Positions 23,264-34,320 of a stretch of DNA of 64,000 nt are shown here, piece by piece; the first letter of the stretch is position 1; each line of letters opens with the position of its first letter. The stretch is taken from NCBI GenBank assembly GCA_032164245.1, contig JAVMKO010000002.1, positions 176,272,920-176,336,919 of the forward strand, read 5' to 3'. The DNA comes from Sternotherus odoratus. Its lineage: Eukaryota; Chordata; Testudines; Kinosternidae. The notes below the pieces were generated by a model. It worked only from the letters and a program-made list of their open reading frames with translations. It was not told the DNA's origin and did no database searches. The position numbers were made by a program, and so were the translations under genes.

Positions 23264-23770
23264 TAGTGCCCTACCAAATTCACGGCCGTGAAAAACGTGT
23301 CACAGACTGTGAAATCTGGTCTCCCCTGTGAAATCTGATCTTTTGTGTACTTTTATTCTATACTATACAGATTTCACGGGGGGAGACTAGTGTTTCTCCA
23401 ATTGGGGTTCGGACCGAAAAGAGGATCATGGAGGGAGTTACAAGGTGACTGTAGTGAGGTCCCAGTATTGCCACCCTTACTTCTGAGCTGTCTTCAGAGC
23501 TGAGAGGCTGGAGAGCAACGGCTGCTGGCCAGGCACCTAGCTCTGAAGGCAGCACCGGGCCAGCAGCAACAGTGCAGAAGTAAAGATGTCAATACCACAC
23601 CATGCCACGCTTACTTCTGTGCTGTTGCCTTCAGCATTGAGTTAGGACCCCTACGGTTACAACACCATGAAATTACAGATTTATATATCTGAAATCATGA
23701 AATTTATTATTTTTAAAATCGTATGACCGTGAAATTAACCAAAATGGACAATGAATTTGGTAGGGCCCTA
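23264..23770. mobile_element. hAT-type non-autonomous element, 507 bp
   Basis: Ends TAGTGCCCTACCAAATTCA and, inverted, TAGGGCCCTACCAAATTCA are nearly identical for 19 bp. Subterminal segments repeat the word CCGTGAAA and ATTTCACGG in both orientations. Candidate 8-bp target copies, CCTTTATT and TATATATT, match at only 5 of 8 positions. The interior is GC-richer and has no transposase ORF. Confidence 0.75.
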
Positions 23771-23774
23771 TATA

Positions 23775-24060
23775 TATTTGAAGAGAGCAAGTTTTGAGGA
23801 AAAAGAATTGTCTAGGGTGGTCCAACCAGACTAGACATAATTTATACTAAGTTAAGCAGAGGCAATTTTTTTCTGAATAATCAGAAAAACATCCCTAAAT
23901 TTTAGATCTAGTGGACTGTGGAATAGTCTCCTAAGGGAAATGGTGGAAGTCCTATTTGGTGCATACTTTAAAACTGGACACAGCAATGAAAAATAAAATC
24001 TAGGGAACATTCATGGACTAAATGACCTAAGTTCGTTTTTCATCTTCAAGTTCTCCAGGC
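23775..24060 (+). mobile_element. CR1-like LINE 3' remnant
   Basis: The words GGACTGTGGAATAGTCTCCT and GGGAAATGGTGGAAGTCC, then TTTAAAACTGGA and GACTAAATGACCTAA, match the 3' end of CR1 retrotransposons as I know it from turtles and birds. It is 5' truncated and heavily diverged, with no coding content. Confidence 0.55.
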
Positions 24061-24349
24061 CTCTCCAGTCTCATGTGAGACTTTGTAGCAGCACATTCAC
24101 ATCCTTTTGACACACTGTTCCACAATCAAAATCAGCACATTATGTTTCTTCATGGAGTTAATGATAAAAATATTTTTTTCTTCACAAGTGTGTTTACTGG
24201 TAAGATTTGTTCATTCATCCATTCTTTCTAAAAACTGCATACCGTATATTTTCATTCATTAGCCTATTCATTTATAAGCTGACCCCCCAAGATGGATAGG
24301 TAAAAATAGCAAAAACTGTATTACCCTTTCATAAGCCAACCCTATATTT

Positions 24350-24600
24350 AAGGGATTGGCAAACATTGGCTCCTGGCCCACTAGGGTAAGCTGCTAGTAG
24401 GCCTTGATGTTTTGCTTACCCGGACTGCTCACAGGCACACAGCCCCTCAGTTCCCAGTGTCCATGGTTTGCTGTTCCTAGCCAATGGGAGCTGTGGGAAG
24501 TGGTGGCCTCTGTGCCTGCAGACGCTCCAAGTAAACAAAATGTCCCGATGCACCAGCGGCTTACCCTGATGGGCTGGGAGCCAAAGTTTTCCAACCCCTG
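24350..24600. mobile_element. hAT-type MITE inside the pogo element
   Basis: Perfect 8-bp duplications CTATATTT lie at 24342-24349 and 24601-24608. The ends AAGGGATTGGCAAACATTGG and, inverted, CAGGGGTTGGAAAACTTTGG continue into GCTCC...GCCCA...GGGTAAGC on both sides, giving about 45 bp of inverted similarity. A truncated relative lies at 27457-27621. Confidence 0.9.
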
Positions 24601-24803
24601 CTATATTTTAAACGTTGGCAGCACAAGAAACACTCAAAGGTTTTGCTAGAATTACTTTAATGTGATCTAACAAGAAACCTGTTGTGGTTATAATAATAAC
24701 TGAACAAATATGTATTCACCTTCACTATTACAGTCAATATTTAAAATCAGTAAATGGATATTTAAAACAAGTAACTCAGAACAATACGAGACTTTAAAAA
24801 GTC

Positions 24804-26145
24804 TTAAAATCCTTCAAAGTCTGAATCAATCTCTGATTCACCAAACGGTTCATTAAACTCAGCTTCAGTCACAGCTGCACCTGCATTGTCATCGTAGATG
24901 TCAGCAGTGTCATCTTCAGACTCAGATTCCTTCTCCTCATCAGCCTGTGTTGTGCCATCATCAGATATTGCATCATCTTCTGACCCGTCAAGTGCATTGC
25001 TGATACAGCATTTCTGAAATGATTTTTCGATCATTTCCAAGCGAACGGACACCCACGTGTCCTTGACCTACTGGGCAACCAGATAGATTTTGGGCTTCAT
25101 AAAAATTTTGGTTTTTGTCGACTTCAGCATGCCTGAGCACATCCACTCAGATCACATTTTGCCTAGCCTGCCTTTAAAGAGTTTGTTCAGGCAGACATCA
25201 AGCAGTTGTAGAACTGAAGTTAAGCCTCCAGGTAATACAGCCAAAGTAGTTTTCATATTTTTGGCCACATTTTTCACCTCATCCGTCTTGTTTGCCCTGA
25301 ACAAGTCCCAAACGAGCATAGCAGGTTTCTTGAAAAGTGCTCCTGGTTTCTTATTCCACACTTTTTCTAGCCATTCAATAGTCCCACTTTCATCCATCCA
25401 TCCCTTTCCATGTGCATGTATAACATCAACAGGAGATTTCATGTTTTTATGCACGGTTTTTCTTCTAAAAACCAACTATGGGAGGGAGCTTTGATCCATT
25501 TGTCAAACACGATAAAACCACTGTAAAATGGATTTTTTCATGGCCAGTGGTTTTAATTAAAACTGTTTTTTTCATCAACACTAGTTACCATTCTGTTGCT
25601 CAGGAGATCAAACGTCATCAGTGTTTCATCCATATTTCCTATCTGTGACTGTCCAAATGCATATTCCTTTCGATATTTTATAATAAACCTTTGGAAAGAT
25701 TTGATTTTTTCTTCAGATCTTTTCGCAGCTTTTGCGCTGTCTTTGTTTCCTGATGAAGACAGAGACCATGGCGGTTCATGAAGCAAGTACACCAACCCGC
25801 TGATGCGACAACTTTACTGACTTGCATTTGTCATCTTGCGACATTTGCAGAGCACACGGACAAATTCTTGTGACAATGTACCCATTTTGTTGACATTTAA
25901 CAACCCAATTATTCAGATCTTTCTCCAGCTCAGGACATAAAGCTCACCTCATCTCTTTGGACATTTTTTCTTGCTTCTTGACATGTCTTTTAGTGTTGTT
26001 TTATTTTTTGCCTTTCTCCTACTTGCGTCTCATTAATACAGAATTCACAAGCAGCGGTGCAATTACTGTTTGCTTCTGCCTATTCAACAACTTTAACTTT
26101 GAATGCTGCATGATAAGCAGATCATTTCACTGTTGTTCATTTTAA
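24804..26145 (-). pseudogene. pogo-like transposase pseudogene
   Basis: Minus-strand fragments, in N to C order, are: a helix-turn-helix remnant around 26140-26020 (AAFKVKVVE, then NETQVGE after stops); a CENP-B-type DNA-binding piece at about 25945-25810 (YPELEKDLNNWV, NGYIVTRIC); 25795-25553 with QIGNMDETLMTFDL, holding the first catalytic Asp; 25475-25152 with PAMLVWDLFRANKTDEV, holding the second Asp, and LDVCLNKLFK, the third; and an acidic C-terminus at 25052-24804 (GSEDDAISDD...DFEGF). The fragments are separated by stops and frameshifts, so the gene is dead. The family match is to pogo/Tigger DDD transposases related to vertebrate POGK/TIGD proteins. Confidence 0.85.
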
Positions 26146-26400
26146 ATACTAGTATGAAAATCGATTATTATTATAGTTATAGATTTTGTAAGACTTTATA
26201 TAGGAATGTCACCTGCTTTATCACTGTCAAATTATTATTGTTCTTTGTTTTATTTCAAAGCAGCCCTGTAGTTTGGCATGTCTGTGGTGATAGATTATTT
26301 AAATATTATTAGAGATTCCATCTATTCTGCACGTTATATATTCATATTGACCTGAGACTTCCAAGGTCCATTTGTAAAAATGAATGAAGAAATCAAATTA

Positions 26401-27250
26401 CAGTGAAACCTCGATTTAACGGACTAATTCGGGCGAGGGGGTGTCCGTTAAAGCCGAAAGTCCGTTATTTAATAATTTTTTAAAATTATTAAATAACAGG
26501 ACTTTCGGATTTAACGGATACCCCCTCGCCCGAATTAGTCCGTCAACCCGCCCGCCGGGGTCCCCGGCTGCTGGGACCCGGGCGGGAGCTGTCAGCCTGC
26601 CCGCCCCCGGCTCAAACTGCGGAGGCCGCTGCGAGCGGGCAGAGAGCCCGCAGGGTCCCGGCTCCCGGGACCCTCCAAGGAGCCTGCATGGTGTTGGGGG
26701 CCGGGCGGCAGCCCGCCCCCGGGTCAAAAGCGCAGCGGCCACTGCGCGCAGGCTCAGAGCCCGCAGGGTCCCGGCTCCCGGGACCCTCCGCGTACCCAGC
26801 AGGGTGCCGGGGGCCAGGCAGCAGCCCGCCCCCGGCTCAAATGGCGGCTGCGGCGGCGCGCGGGCTCAGAGCCCCACAGGGTCCCGGCTCCCGGGACCCA
26901 GCAGGGAGGGTGACTGCTGCCGGGGGCCAGGCGGCAGCCCGCCCCCGGCTCGATCCGCGGCGGCTGCGGCGCACGGGCTCAGAGCCCCGCAGGGTCCCGG
27001 CTCCCAGGACCCTGCAGGGAGGGTGACTGCTGCTGGGGGCCAGGCGGCAGCCCGCCCCCGGCTCGATCCGCGGCGGCTGCCGCGCACAGGCTCAGAGCCC
27101 CGCAGGGTCCCGGCTCCAGCCTCGGGCAGCAGCAGGGAGCCCACAGCCAGCCCTCCAGAAACGGACTTCGGATGCATCAGACTCTGAAAAATTTTGTCCG
27201 TTGCATCCAAAGTCCGTTAAATGGAGGTCCGTTAAATCGAGGTTTCACTG
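26401..27250. mobile_element. pogo-type MITE with perfect 24-bp TIRs
   Basis: The first 24 bases (starting CAGTGAAACCTCGATTTAAC, then GGAC) are an exact reverse complement of the last 24, flanked by TA at 26399-26400 and 27251-27252, the target of pogo/Tc1-mariner elements. Positions 26416-26543 form a second long inverted repeat meeting in a TTTAAAATT centre. The rest is GC-rich (CpG-dense), with about five variants of a 100-150 bp tandem unit around GCAGGGTCCCGGCTCCCGGG. The large ORFs here are products of this repeat and not genes. Confidence 0.9.
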
Positions 27251-27456
27251 TACACAGTAGTGGACTGACACCAGTACTATAGTTCACTGTATTTTTCTGA
27301 TTGGCATGTAAGGTGTAGGTAGCATTTTGTGAAATGTTTGGGTCAAATGTCATGCAGATCTGCAGCACTAATCTTTTAGTATTAATTTCAAGACAATCTA
27401 GTCCACTAAACAAAGGCTTTGCAACTTTAAAAGGCTGCAGTATTGACACTAATAAG

Positions 27457-27621
27457 TGGGTCGGCAAACTTTGGCTCCTCGCCCATCACGGTAAGCTGCT
27501 TGTGGGTCAGGATATTTTGTTTACCTGGAGTGTCCGCAGGCATGGAGCCCCTCAACGACAAACCGTGGCCACAGGGAGCTGAAGGGCTCTATGGCTGCAG
27601 ATGCTCCAGGTAAACAAAATG
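27457..27621 (+). mobile_element. hAT MITE fragment, related to 24350-24600
   Basis: It begins GGGTCGGCAAACTTTGGCTC and runs through CATCACGGTAAGCTGCT, TTTGTTTACCTGGAG and GCTCCAGGTAAACAAAATG, the same internal word order as the element at 24350-24600. The right terminal repeat is missing, so it is truncated. Confidence 0.8.
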
Positions 27622-27763
27622 AAAATGTATTAGATATTCAATTCAATGATTCAATAGAGCTTGAAATCATCAAATTTTGGTGTAGACCCATTTATAAGCT
27701 GACCCCTGCTCTTTGATGCTTCACTATTTTACCAAAAATATTTGGCTTTTGAATGAGCATATA

Positions 27764-28195
27764 TGATTTATCTCTAATAACTCTTTCACAACATATGTAT
27801 ACAATTCTCTACAGAGATAGGGAGGGAAGGATAGTTCTTAGGTCAGCTAAAATATTTTTCTAATCAGACAGATAAACAGATGTGGTGTCAATGTTTTATC
27901 AGAATGAGCTTGGAACGGCTGCATTAGTCAAAGTAGCAAAGGTCATTTCAAACAAGTGCTGATATACCCTTTAGATCACATAGAGAGATTGGCCACATGA
28001 ACATTCAGTTTGCAGCAAGTCTGAGTGTAAATCCCTCTGTGAGCGTGCTTGTTCTCACCCCAGGGTGCCTCCTGCTGGTGGTGCGGGGAATTAGCGTTTT
28101 CCAGCGTTGGGAGCGCCCCCTGCCGGGTGGTCTTCACGCCTCCTCGGGCTTCTGGCCGGTGTTCCGTCACCCCGGCCAGACACCGATAGGCAGAG
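27764..28195. other. Short intron stretch, nothing recognised
   Basis: About 430 bases. The first 200 are AT-rich; from about 28040 the sequence turns GC-rich (CCAGGGTGCCTCCTGCTGG) and appears to belong to the GC-rich repeat complex that follows. Confidence 0.5.
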
Positions 28196-28541
28196 TACAC
28201 ACTGTCTAAGATAGCTGGCCCTCGCCGGTGGTTACCCACGGACAGCCAGTCCCCACAGTGTCTCAGCTATCTGGCTCTAGCCAGTGTTTCCACCCCGGCA
28301 GCCAGGTACACAGTCTCTAGAGTATCTGGCTATAGCCGGTGTTTCTACCTGGGCAGCCAGAGCACAGTCTCTAAAGTGTCTGGCTGTAGCCGGTACTTCT
28401 ACACAGGCAGCCAGAATACAGTCTCTAAAGTATCTGGCTATAGCCGGTGCTTCTACACAGGCAACCAGAATATAGTCTCTAAAGTATCTGGCTATAGCCG
28501 GTGCTTCTACACTGGCAGCCGGAATACAGTCTCTACTCACA
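28196..28541. repeat. 54-bp minisatellite, about 6 units
   Basis: The unit reads ACAGTCTCTAAAGTATCTGG, CTATAGCCGGTGCTTCTACA, CAGGCAGCCAGAAT. The last four units are nearly identical and the first two are diverged. Because 54 is a multiple of three, the minus strand stays open and would encode an 18-residue repeat (APAIARYFRD type, 28277-28540). I infer this is coincidental, since no start or family supports a gene. Confidence 0.9.
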
Positions 28542-29102
28542 AGTCTCAGGTCTATAACAGAGTCCGGTGTCCTCGGGGGTCCAATCCATTCCCTGCTCCG
28601 TTGGGTAGGTGGCAGCCGGGACTCCCGGCCAGTCGTCTGGGGGCGCGGGGGACTCTGTTGTCACCTCGTCGGGCTCGCTGTCGGCTGTAGTCGGGTAGGC
28701 TGCTGCTTGGGTGCCGGGCCAGTCGCTCGCTGCCTTGGGGGTTGCTGGACCGGCTTCTTCGGCCTCTGGGTACGTGGCCGCTGGGACGCTGGGCCAGTCT
28801 GGCTCCGCCGTGGGCTCGGGGCTGCCGCTCCACTCGGCGGGGTGGCTGGTTCGCCACCAGTCGGGCCGACCCTCTCCTCTCCCTGCCGGCTCGACCTCCT
28901 CTTGGTGGCCGGCCCCGCCTTTTGTGCTTCCGGGGCCCCAGTTGCACTTCCGGGGCAGGGGGCGGGGCCGCCTCGGCTCCGTCCGCCATCTTGGTTCCCC
29001 GGCCGGAGCGTCCTCCTGATCGGAGGGGGCCCACCGGGGCCCACTACACCCTCCCACATCAGGCTGCCATGCACCTAATGTCCATGTGAACGTTGCTGCC
29101 AC
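28533..29102 (-). other. GC-rich block with 189-codon open frame, unclassified
   Basis: A CpG-rich 570-bp segment is open on the minus strand as a P/A/E/G-rich frame with ATG at 29102. It contains three imperfect repeats of the form DWPGVPAATYPT (also PDWPSVPAATYPE and SDWPGTQAAAYPT). Other frames are also open because of composition. It directly abuts the 54-bp minisatellite. Likely explanations are a GC-rich UTR or leader of a retroelement, or a chance ORF. I do not recognise a protein family and would not call it a gene without transcripts. Confidence 0.35.
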
Positions 29103-29117
29103 ACACTAACAGTTCCT

Positions 29118-29201
29118 GAGGGCATGTCTACACTTATGGGTAGATCAGCACTGCTGCAATTGATGCCGTGTCAATTTAGCAGGTCTAGTGAAGACATGCT
29201 A
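29118..29201. mobile_element. Short Harbinger-like inverted-repeat remnant
   Basis: GGGCATGTCTACACT on the left and CTAGTGAAGACATGCTAA on the right are imperfect inverted repeats of the type seen in the other TAA-flanked MITEs. It is only about 84 bp and is probably an internally deleted copy. Confidence 0.55.
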
Positions 29202-29224
29202 AATCAATGGGAGAGCAATGGATT

Positions 29225-29445
29225 AAGTCCATTATTTTTATTACCCATTATTAGCTAGGATGGGTAAGGAATGGTGTCCCTAGCCTTTGTTTGTCAGAGG
29301 GTGATGATGGATAGCAGGAGATTATTGAACATTATCTGTTAGATTCATTCCCTCTGGGACACTGGCATTGGCCACAGTCAGTAGAGAGGATACTGGGTTG
29401 GATTGACCTTTGGTCTGACACAGTATGGCCACTCTTATGTTTTTA
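29225..29445 (+). mobile_element. CR1/L3-like LINE 3' tail
   Basis: The words TTCATTCCCTCTGGGACACT, GGCATTGGCCACAGTCAG, GGATACTGGGTTGGATTGAC and CTGACACAGTATGGCCACTC, then TTATGTTTTT, are the 3' end of a CR1-superfamily LINE that is abundant in turtles. It is 5' truncated. Confidence 0.75.
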
Positions 29446-30240
29446 GAGATGTGAACTACTTTTATCTGCGTCCCCTAATACTTTCAAGATCTGAAATACG
29501 GCCAATGTAATGTCCTAATTAGTTCTGATTGGCCCTGGTAGTATCTAAACCTTTAGTAAAATACAGTAAAAAGCATAAAATCAGGATAAAGTACACTTTT
29601 GTTAAGGAATTAGCAATAATGTAGCAGAAGAGATGGGTTGCATTGGTTTTGTATTGTGGAGAGCTTGAAAGGGCTCATTTTGGGGTAGCTCCTCAGTAAG
29701 GGCAAACTTCTCTTCTCTGAACTCCACGATATTCCTCTTCCCCATTGTGGGTGGTTCTCTCATTGACAACAATGTGGAGGCATTCATATATCAAGGGAGT
29801 AGAATATTGAAGGTGTGTAATGGGAAATGCCCACCCTAGAATCAGCCAGTTATACCTGGCAGAATTGGAGAGGTCTGCATCTTCTCCATTGTATTAAACT
29901 AAAAATAATTGATAACATGGATTAAACAATATTTATCACTCAACTTTCTCAGTATAAGCTTTTCCTTTATCACAGCTACATGGGATCAGCTTCCTCTAAA
30001 ATCCCACTAGGCTCTCTAGTCTGCAAACATGCAAATATAGATAAAAAATGCAGCTTCTGTCTCTTGGGTTGACATTCACTTGCAACCTCACTGCTGGAAT
30101 AAACACTTGCATGGAACACAGTTGTACTAGCCACTCTGAAAATTAGCAAATTTGTGACAACATCGAGCTGTTTATGGGATTGCTTTTAACTGCCTCTTTC
30201 ATTGCAGGTTTACAGCAGTGTTGCAATATATAAAGTCTTG
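29446..30240. other. Intron, nothing recognised
   Basis: About 800 bases of ordinary AT-rich sequence between a LINE tail and an LTR-like remnant, with no exon or repeat ends seen. Confidence 0.55.
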
Positions 30241-31440
30241 GCTGATTGAGTCAGACTCTTCCTAGATAGAAGGATGGAGAAGCAATAAAAAAGAAGAAAT
30301 AAGGTGGATGTAATATTTTGGGGTGCAACCAAGACCAGTGAGAAGTTGTGTCACCACCTGCTCTGTAAAACCAGGTGCCTTAAATGCTCTGCTGCTGCAC
30401 TCACAGCCTGTACACCAACAGCCAGCAGACAAGCATGTCTGTGTGCTGTGTGCTATGCAGCTGTGTGAGTGTCTGTGTGCTATGCAGCACTTGTTCAGCA
30501 CTCTGACTCCAGCATGCTGACTACAACTCCACAGCTCTACCGTGATCTCCAGCAGCCTCGGTGACTACTTGCAGGTTGACCCCAATACACTTCAACTCCA
30601 AAATTTCCATCTTCCCAGAAGTCTTGAGCCCTCTCCTGGAACACTCAGAGAAGTAATAAGGTTAATTGAGCCTTAAAAGAGATAAAAGTGCAGTTTATCA
30701 TTTTAACTGGAGTGAACAATCTCTTCAATTCAAACAGGGCACTGAGCTGGATTATAATAAAAATAAAACAAGTTTATTAACAAAAGGACATAGGTTAAGT
30801 GATACCAAATAGAAGGGATTGAAGCTAGAATGGGTTAACAAATGAACAAAAGTAAAAATAGACTTTCTAATGACTAACTTAACATGGCTGACCAGATGCT
30901 CTGGCCAGGACCCAACACAGGGATCACTAAACACTAGGTTTCTTTGTCTCCTCAGTTGTCAGATAAAGATGGTGTTTCTATTTGACCCTTATGTTCCAAA
31001 GGAATTGCCTTTGTCCTAAAAGTCAGGAAGGTCTCCTGGTAAGTCAGTCTCCTGTGTCTCTCTGGGATGCAGGAGCCATGTTCATACTCTGTCTCTCAAG
31101 TTCAGTCTCAGGATAACCCTGCTCATTTAGCTTGTTTTTGCTAATATATGAACTGAGGTCAACCCACATTCCTTTGTTTATGACAAACCTGTTTATTACA
31201 TTTACCTAGGTTAGGCCATCTGGTTTTAAACATGTTCTACTTACATCACACAGGGTCAATTCATAACTTTACATATGATGTAGTTAAATTCATTTTATAA
31301 TGATATTACTGACCAGGGTGTTATTAGTTTTCAAATGATACCTCACAGGGCATATTCTGTATAAATATCCTTGAAGTAGTGTGTAGTACGAGAATACACG
31401 GGTGCTTAGGTTCACAGTGAGGAAGAAAAATGACTCATGA
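30241..31440 (-). mobile_element. Probable LTR / endogenous retroelement remnant
   Basis: The segment has the composition and word content of a long terminal repeat that I recall as common in turtles: on minus, an AATAAA signal (30773-30778) next to CTTGTTTTATTTTT, long low-complexity A/T transitions, and at the far side GATACCTCACAGGGCATATT on plus. No paired LTR, primer-binding site or gag/pol/env coding was found, so it would be a solo or truncated copy. Family assignment is from memory and uncertain. Confidence 0.35.
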
Positions 31441-34186
31441 AGCGTGGCAATGACAAAGTTTCACATCCCAGGTGTGGTGAAGATTTAGCCAAAGCCGGTG
31501 GAGGTGATGATGTTTTCTGGCTCCCCCTTTCTGGCCTGGCCAGGTCATCTTTCAGGATGACAGAGGCCCTGCAGTGTTAAAGGAGATCCTCATGTTCCAA
31601 GAGATGGTGCGGGTGGCAGCCATGATGTTGAAACTTGCTGAAGTGGTTGCTGGCAGACAACATCTTCCTCCTTTTCCCCCCAAAGTCTTTTCTTTTAAGA
31701 TCCCAAAAGGGAGAAAGACTAATTCAGTCTTTTTGTCTCCCATTTGCACATTTTCCCATCAACATTTATTGCTGAAGGCTATTGTGTCATTTTATAACTT
31801 TCTGTCACTTCTCATCGTTGAGACCATAATTAGGGTAAATCTGTAAACCCAATTACCCCTTTCTTAGGATAGATTGCAAAATTCAATCTAGCAGCTACGT
31901 ACACTCTGCCACTTTCAGTTGCCCTGTTCTGATGTATCACATGACACTTACTCAGTTACCCTATGCTTGTAGACCTTTATCTGACAAAGTAGGTGCATCA
32001 ATAAATGCACAAGCAGCAGCTCATCTTATATGAAAATATTATGTCAATGTTGTACACACAAATTAAACTCCCAAGTACTGTAAATGCTATATAAATTATT
32101 CCATTCTAACCCTCTGTTTTAAGTCTCTAATAATTTTCTAATACTCACCATTCAAACTAAAATTTTCATGGCTTGGTCATGGGCTGAATGGGAATTATTA
32201 CTTTTCTTTGATGGGGAAGTGATCCAGCCATTTTGGAGTAAAAGCAAAACACCTGCTCCATGAAACACATTTTTTTTTTTTTTTGCAAATCTCAATATGA
32301 ACAGCTAAAATATCTAAGGGTAGCCCAATGTTGCAAATGCTTTGTTAAATAAGGTTACACTTAAGCACTTAAGCATAGGCTTAAGTATGTGCTTAAGATG
32401 CTTTGCTGAAACTGAGCCTTAGAGTTCCTGAAAAGTAAAAGACAAACTGGACTGTCAAATTAATTCCTCTCTTTAGCCAGAGAACAAGTTCAAGACAAAT
32501 ACCTGCAATGTGTACTTCTCTACATCTCCTTATGAAAGTGCCTCACACTTGTACCCCCTCAGATTTCACTTTATTTGACGAAAAGGCTATTTTTACACTG
32601 GAACCATTAAAATAACAATTTCTGAATAGTTTCAACAACGAAGCCATTTTCTTTCAAATAATTAAACATGAATATACAACAAGCTATGAAATGCCATTTG
32701 TAAAACATTATTAAGCTTTCACAAAATGCCTTCTTTGAAACAAGTAGGGGAACAAAATCAGCTTGAGTTAAAGTGCTTTGTTTCCTTAAAGATCCTGCAA
32801 ACTTACAGGATCCTACAAGATCTGAAAGGCTGCATTTTAATTTGTAAAATCACTGGATTGTATGGGAAAATCTTAAATATTTAATGTGAAACAGGTTATT
32901 TTGGCCTAATATTACACATCATAAAAACATAACATTTTTTGTACCTTTAATTCTATTCAGGCCTATAAAATGTTTGGGGTCCCATTATATTACCCTTGCT
33001 AATACTGAGTACTACTCAGTGGGATGACTTGTGAAGTAAAGTGCTACAAGATCAGAGTATGGGCATCTGAATCCAGCCCTTAATGATTTACACAACAGTG
33101 TATACAAAATAAAGGAAACCATGCAGACCACCCATGACCAGCAACTATTATGGCAGCTGCACTGATAGTGTTTGTAAACAATAAGGCTTTTGGCTTTTAG
33201 ATGTCCCTCTGATTATTTTTTGCACACTGCTTGTTGCAGCTTCGCGTAACTTGTTAATATGCCAATTGTGTTCTTCTGTATATTTTCTAGTATGGGTCTG
33301 AACCACAAGATTCCAGATCCAAATTTCCCAAAGTTTTAGAAGTGTTCAGATGCAAGGCTTGGGAATGGCTCATCACAAACGTAGATAGGGGCCACTCATA
33401 ATGTTTCTATCCAAACCCAAACTTTCCCAAAGATTGGGAGTGCCAGATGTTTGTACAAACTGTTCTTAAAAAACCTCTATGATAAGGATTCCATAACTGC
33501 TGCCAGAAGCCTAGTCCAAAGTTTAACTTCCCTTATATTGAACAATGTTGTAAATGTGAAGGAAATTAAAATATAAATACATTAAATGCCAAAGTTGTCC
33601 AGATATTGTCTGGAGAATTGGGCTTCAAGTGTCTTGATTTTCTGACCCAATGTCCATCTCACTCCTGGGACAGTAAGAAAAGCTTATGAAAGCATGTTTT
33701 ATATGCTGAAACATGACAAGGTGAAGCATGCAAATAAGGAGATGATGGAGATGATTAATAAATAACACAATGTTCTTATGCTGTTACAAAAGCAAAATTG
33801 TTAGCTGTCTAAAGAAACAACGATCCTATTAGAAGGATTGTAACTCCCTTTTGATTGTTACCTATCCATCTATCTATCCATCCATCCCTTCCATCCTTTA
33901 CATTCTCTCTCTCTACTCTCTCTATGTATTCCCAGGTGGAGAACACAGCTGAAGTCTGGATTTCACATTATGATATTACAAGTAGAAGAAATTTACACAA
34001 CTACAGGTGGATAAGTTAATGTCAGTATGCAGATCCCATTTTAGGAGAGGAATGGAGGCATCAGAATGAGCAATATTTTAGTAATGTCAACCAATCATTA
34101 TAAAGATAATGTATTCTATTATTACAGAAGTGACACAGACCTAGGATTTATTATTTTGCCATTTGAAGCTACCTGGTCTTTATTAC
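31441..34186. other. Intron next to the HDAC9 exon
   Basis: About 2.7 kb, AT-rich. It contains a poly-T run (about 32271-32284), a palindromic CTTAAGCACTTAAGC repeat fragment (32330-32420) and a CTAT/CCAT tetranucleotide stretch (about 33862-33900). No gene was recognised. Confidence 0.6.
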
Positions 34187-34320
34187 CTCACACTTGTTTA
34201 GCAACCCAGTTTCTTGCAACCTCGACCAGATGCTTTGTATTCTTCCAGCATGCTCGGGATGGTTGGTGTAGTTGCCACACATGCATTGGTGCTTCAGCAT
34301 TAGACTGTCATAGACAACAC
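34187..34320 (-). CDS. HDAC9: HDAC9 exon, start of the deacetylase domain
   Basis: This internal exon of a class IIa histone deacetylase encodes 44 full codons, beginning [15 protein letters not shown] and ending in the motif [17 protein letters not shown]4, 5, 7 and 9 share this segment, and the LLNKCE ending matches HDAC9 rather than the LRGKCE I recall for HDAC4. The HQCxCG cluster supplies ligands of the structural zinc that is specific to class IIa enzymes, and [15 protein letters not shown] is the first helix of the catalytic domain. The acceptor reads GCTGAAG before the exon and the donor is GAG followed by GTAATA. The exon starts with two bases (GT) that complete a glycine codon begun by the last base of the exon at 39361-39538, and it ends on a codon boundary. 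The 134-bp length and the 44-codon content agree with human HDAC9 as I remember it. The protein is a nuclear-cytoplasmic co-repressor that binds MEF2 factors. No stop or frameshift is present. Confidence 0.95.

Larger units (their letters stand above)
24240..27763 (-). mobile_element. Dead pogo/Tigger-type transposon with nested insertions
   Basis: The left terminus TACCGTATATTTTCATTCAT resembles the inverted right terminus (ATATATGCTCATTCAAAAGCC), and both are followed by a TTTATAAGCTGACCCC block or its complement. The transposase remnant (about 24804-26145) lies on the minus strand. The element has been split by a hAT MITE (24350-24600), a pogo MITE (26401-27250) and a hAT MITE fragment (27457-27621). 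Without these it would be roughly 2.2-2.3 kb. The terminal match is diverged, so the exact ends are uncertain by a few bases. Confidence 0.7.
1..34186 (-). other. HDAC9: HDAC9 intron downstream of the domain exon (partial)
   Basis: In gene orientation this follows the GTAATA donor at 34186. I found no exon for the next HDAC9 segment (the stretch after NKCE), so the intron probably runs off the window, giving a length above 34 kb. That is plausible for HDAC9, which has very large introns in mammals. Its contents are described in the separate repeat entries. Confidence 0.6.

Noticed and set aside
25090..25494. 134-aa plus-strand ORF
   Set aside because: It is the antisense shadow of the pogo-like transposase fragment on the minus strand.
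26416..27210. Long alanine/proline/glycine-rich ORFs (up to 248 aa) on both strands
   Set aside because: All lie within the GC-rich tandem array of the pogo-type MITE with perfect TIRs; multiple frames are open at once.
28707..29089. Three plus-strand GC-rich ORFs of 102-123 aa
   Set aside because: They overlap each other and the minus-strand frames in a CpG-rich segment; composition explains them.
30241..31440. Possible retroviral coding region associated with the LTR-like remnant
   Set aside because: No gag, pol or env similarity on either strand; only an LTR-like noncoding remnant is supportable.
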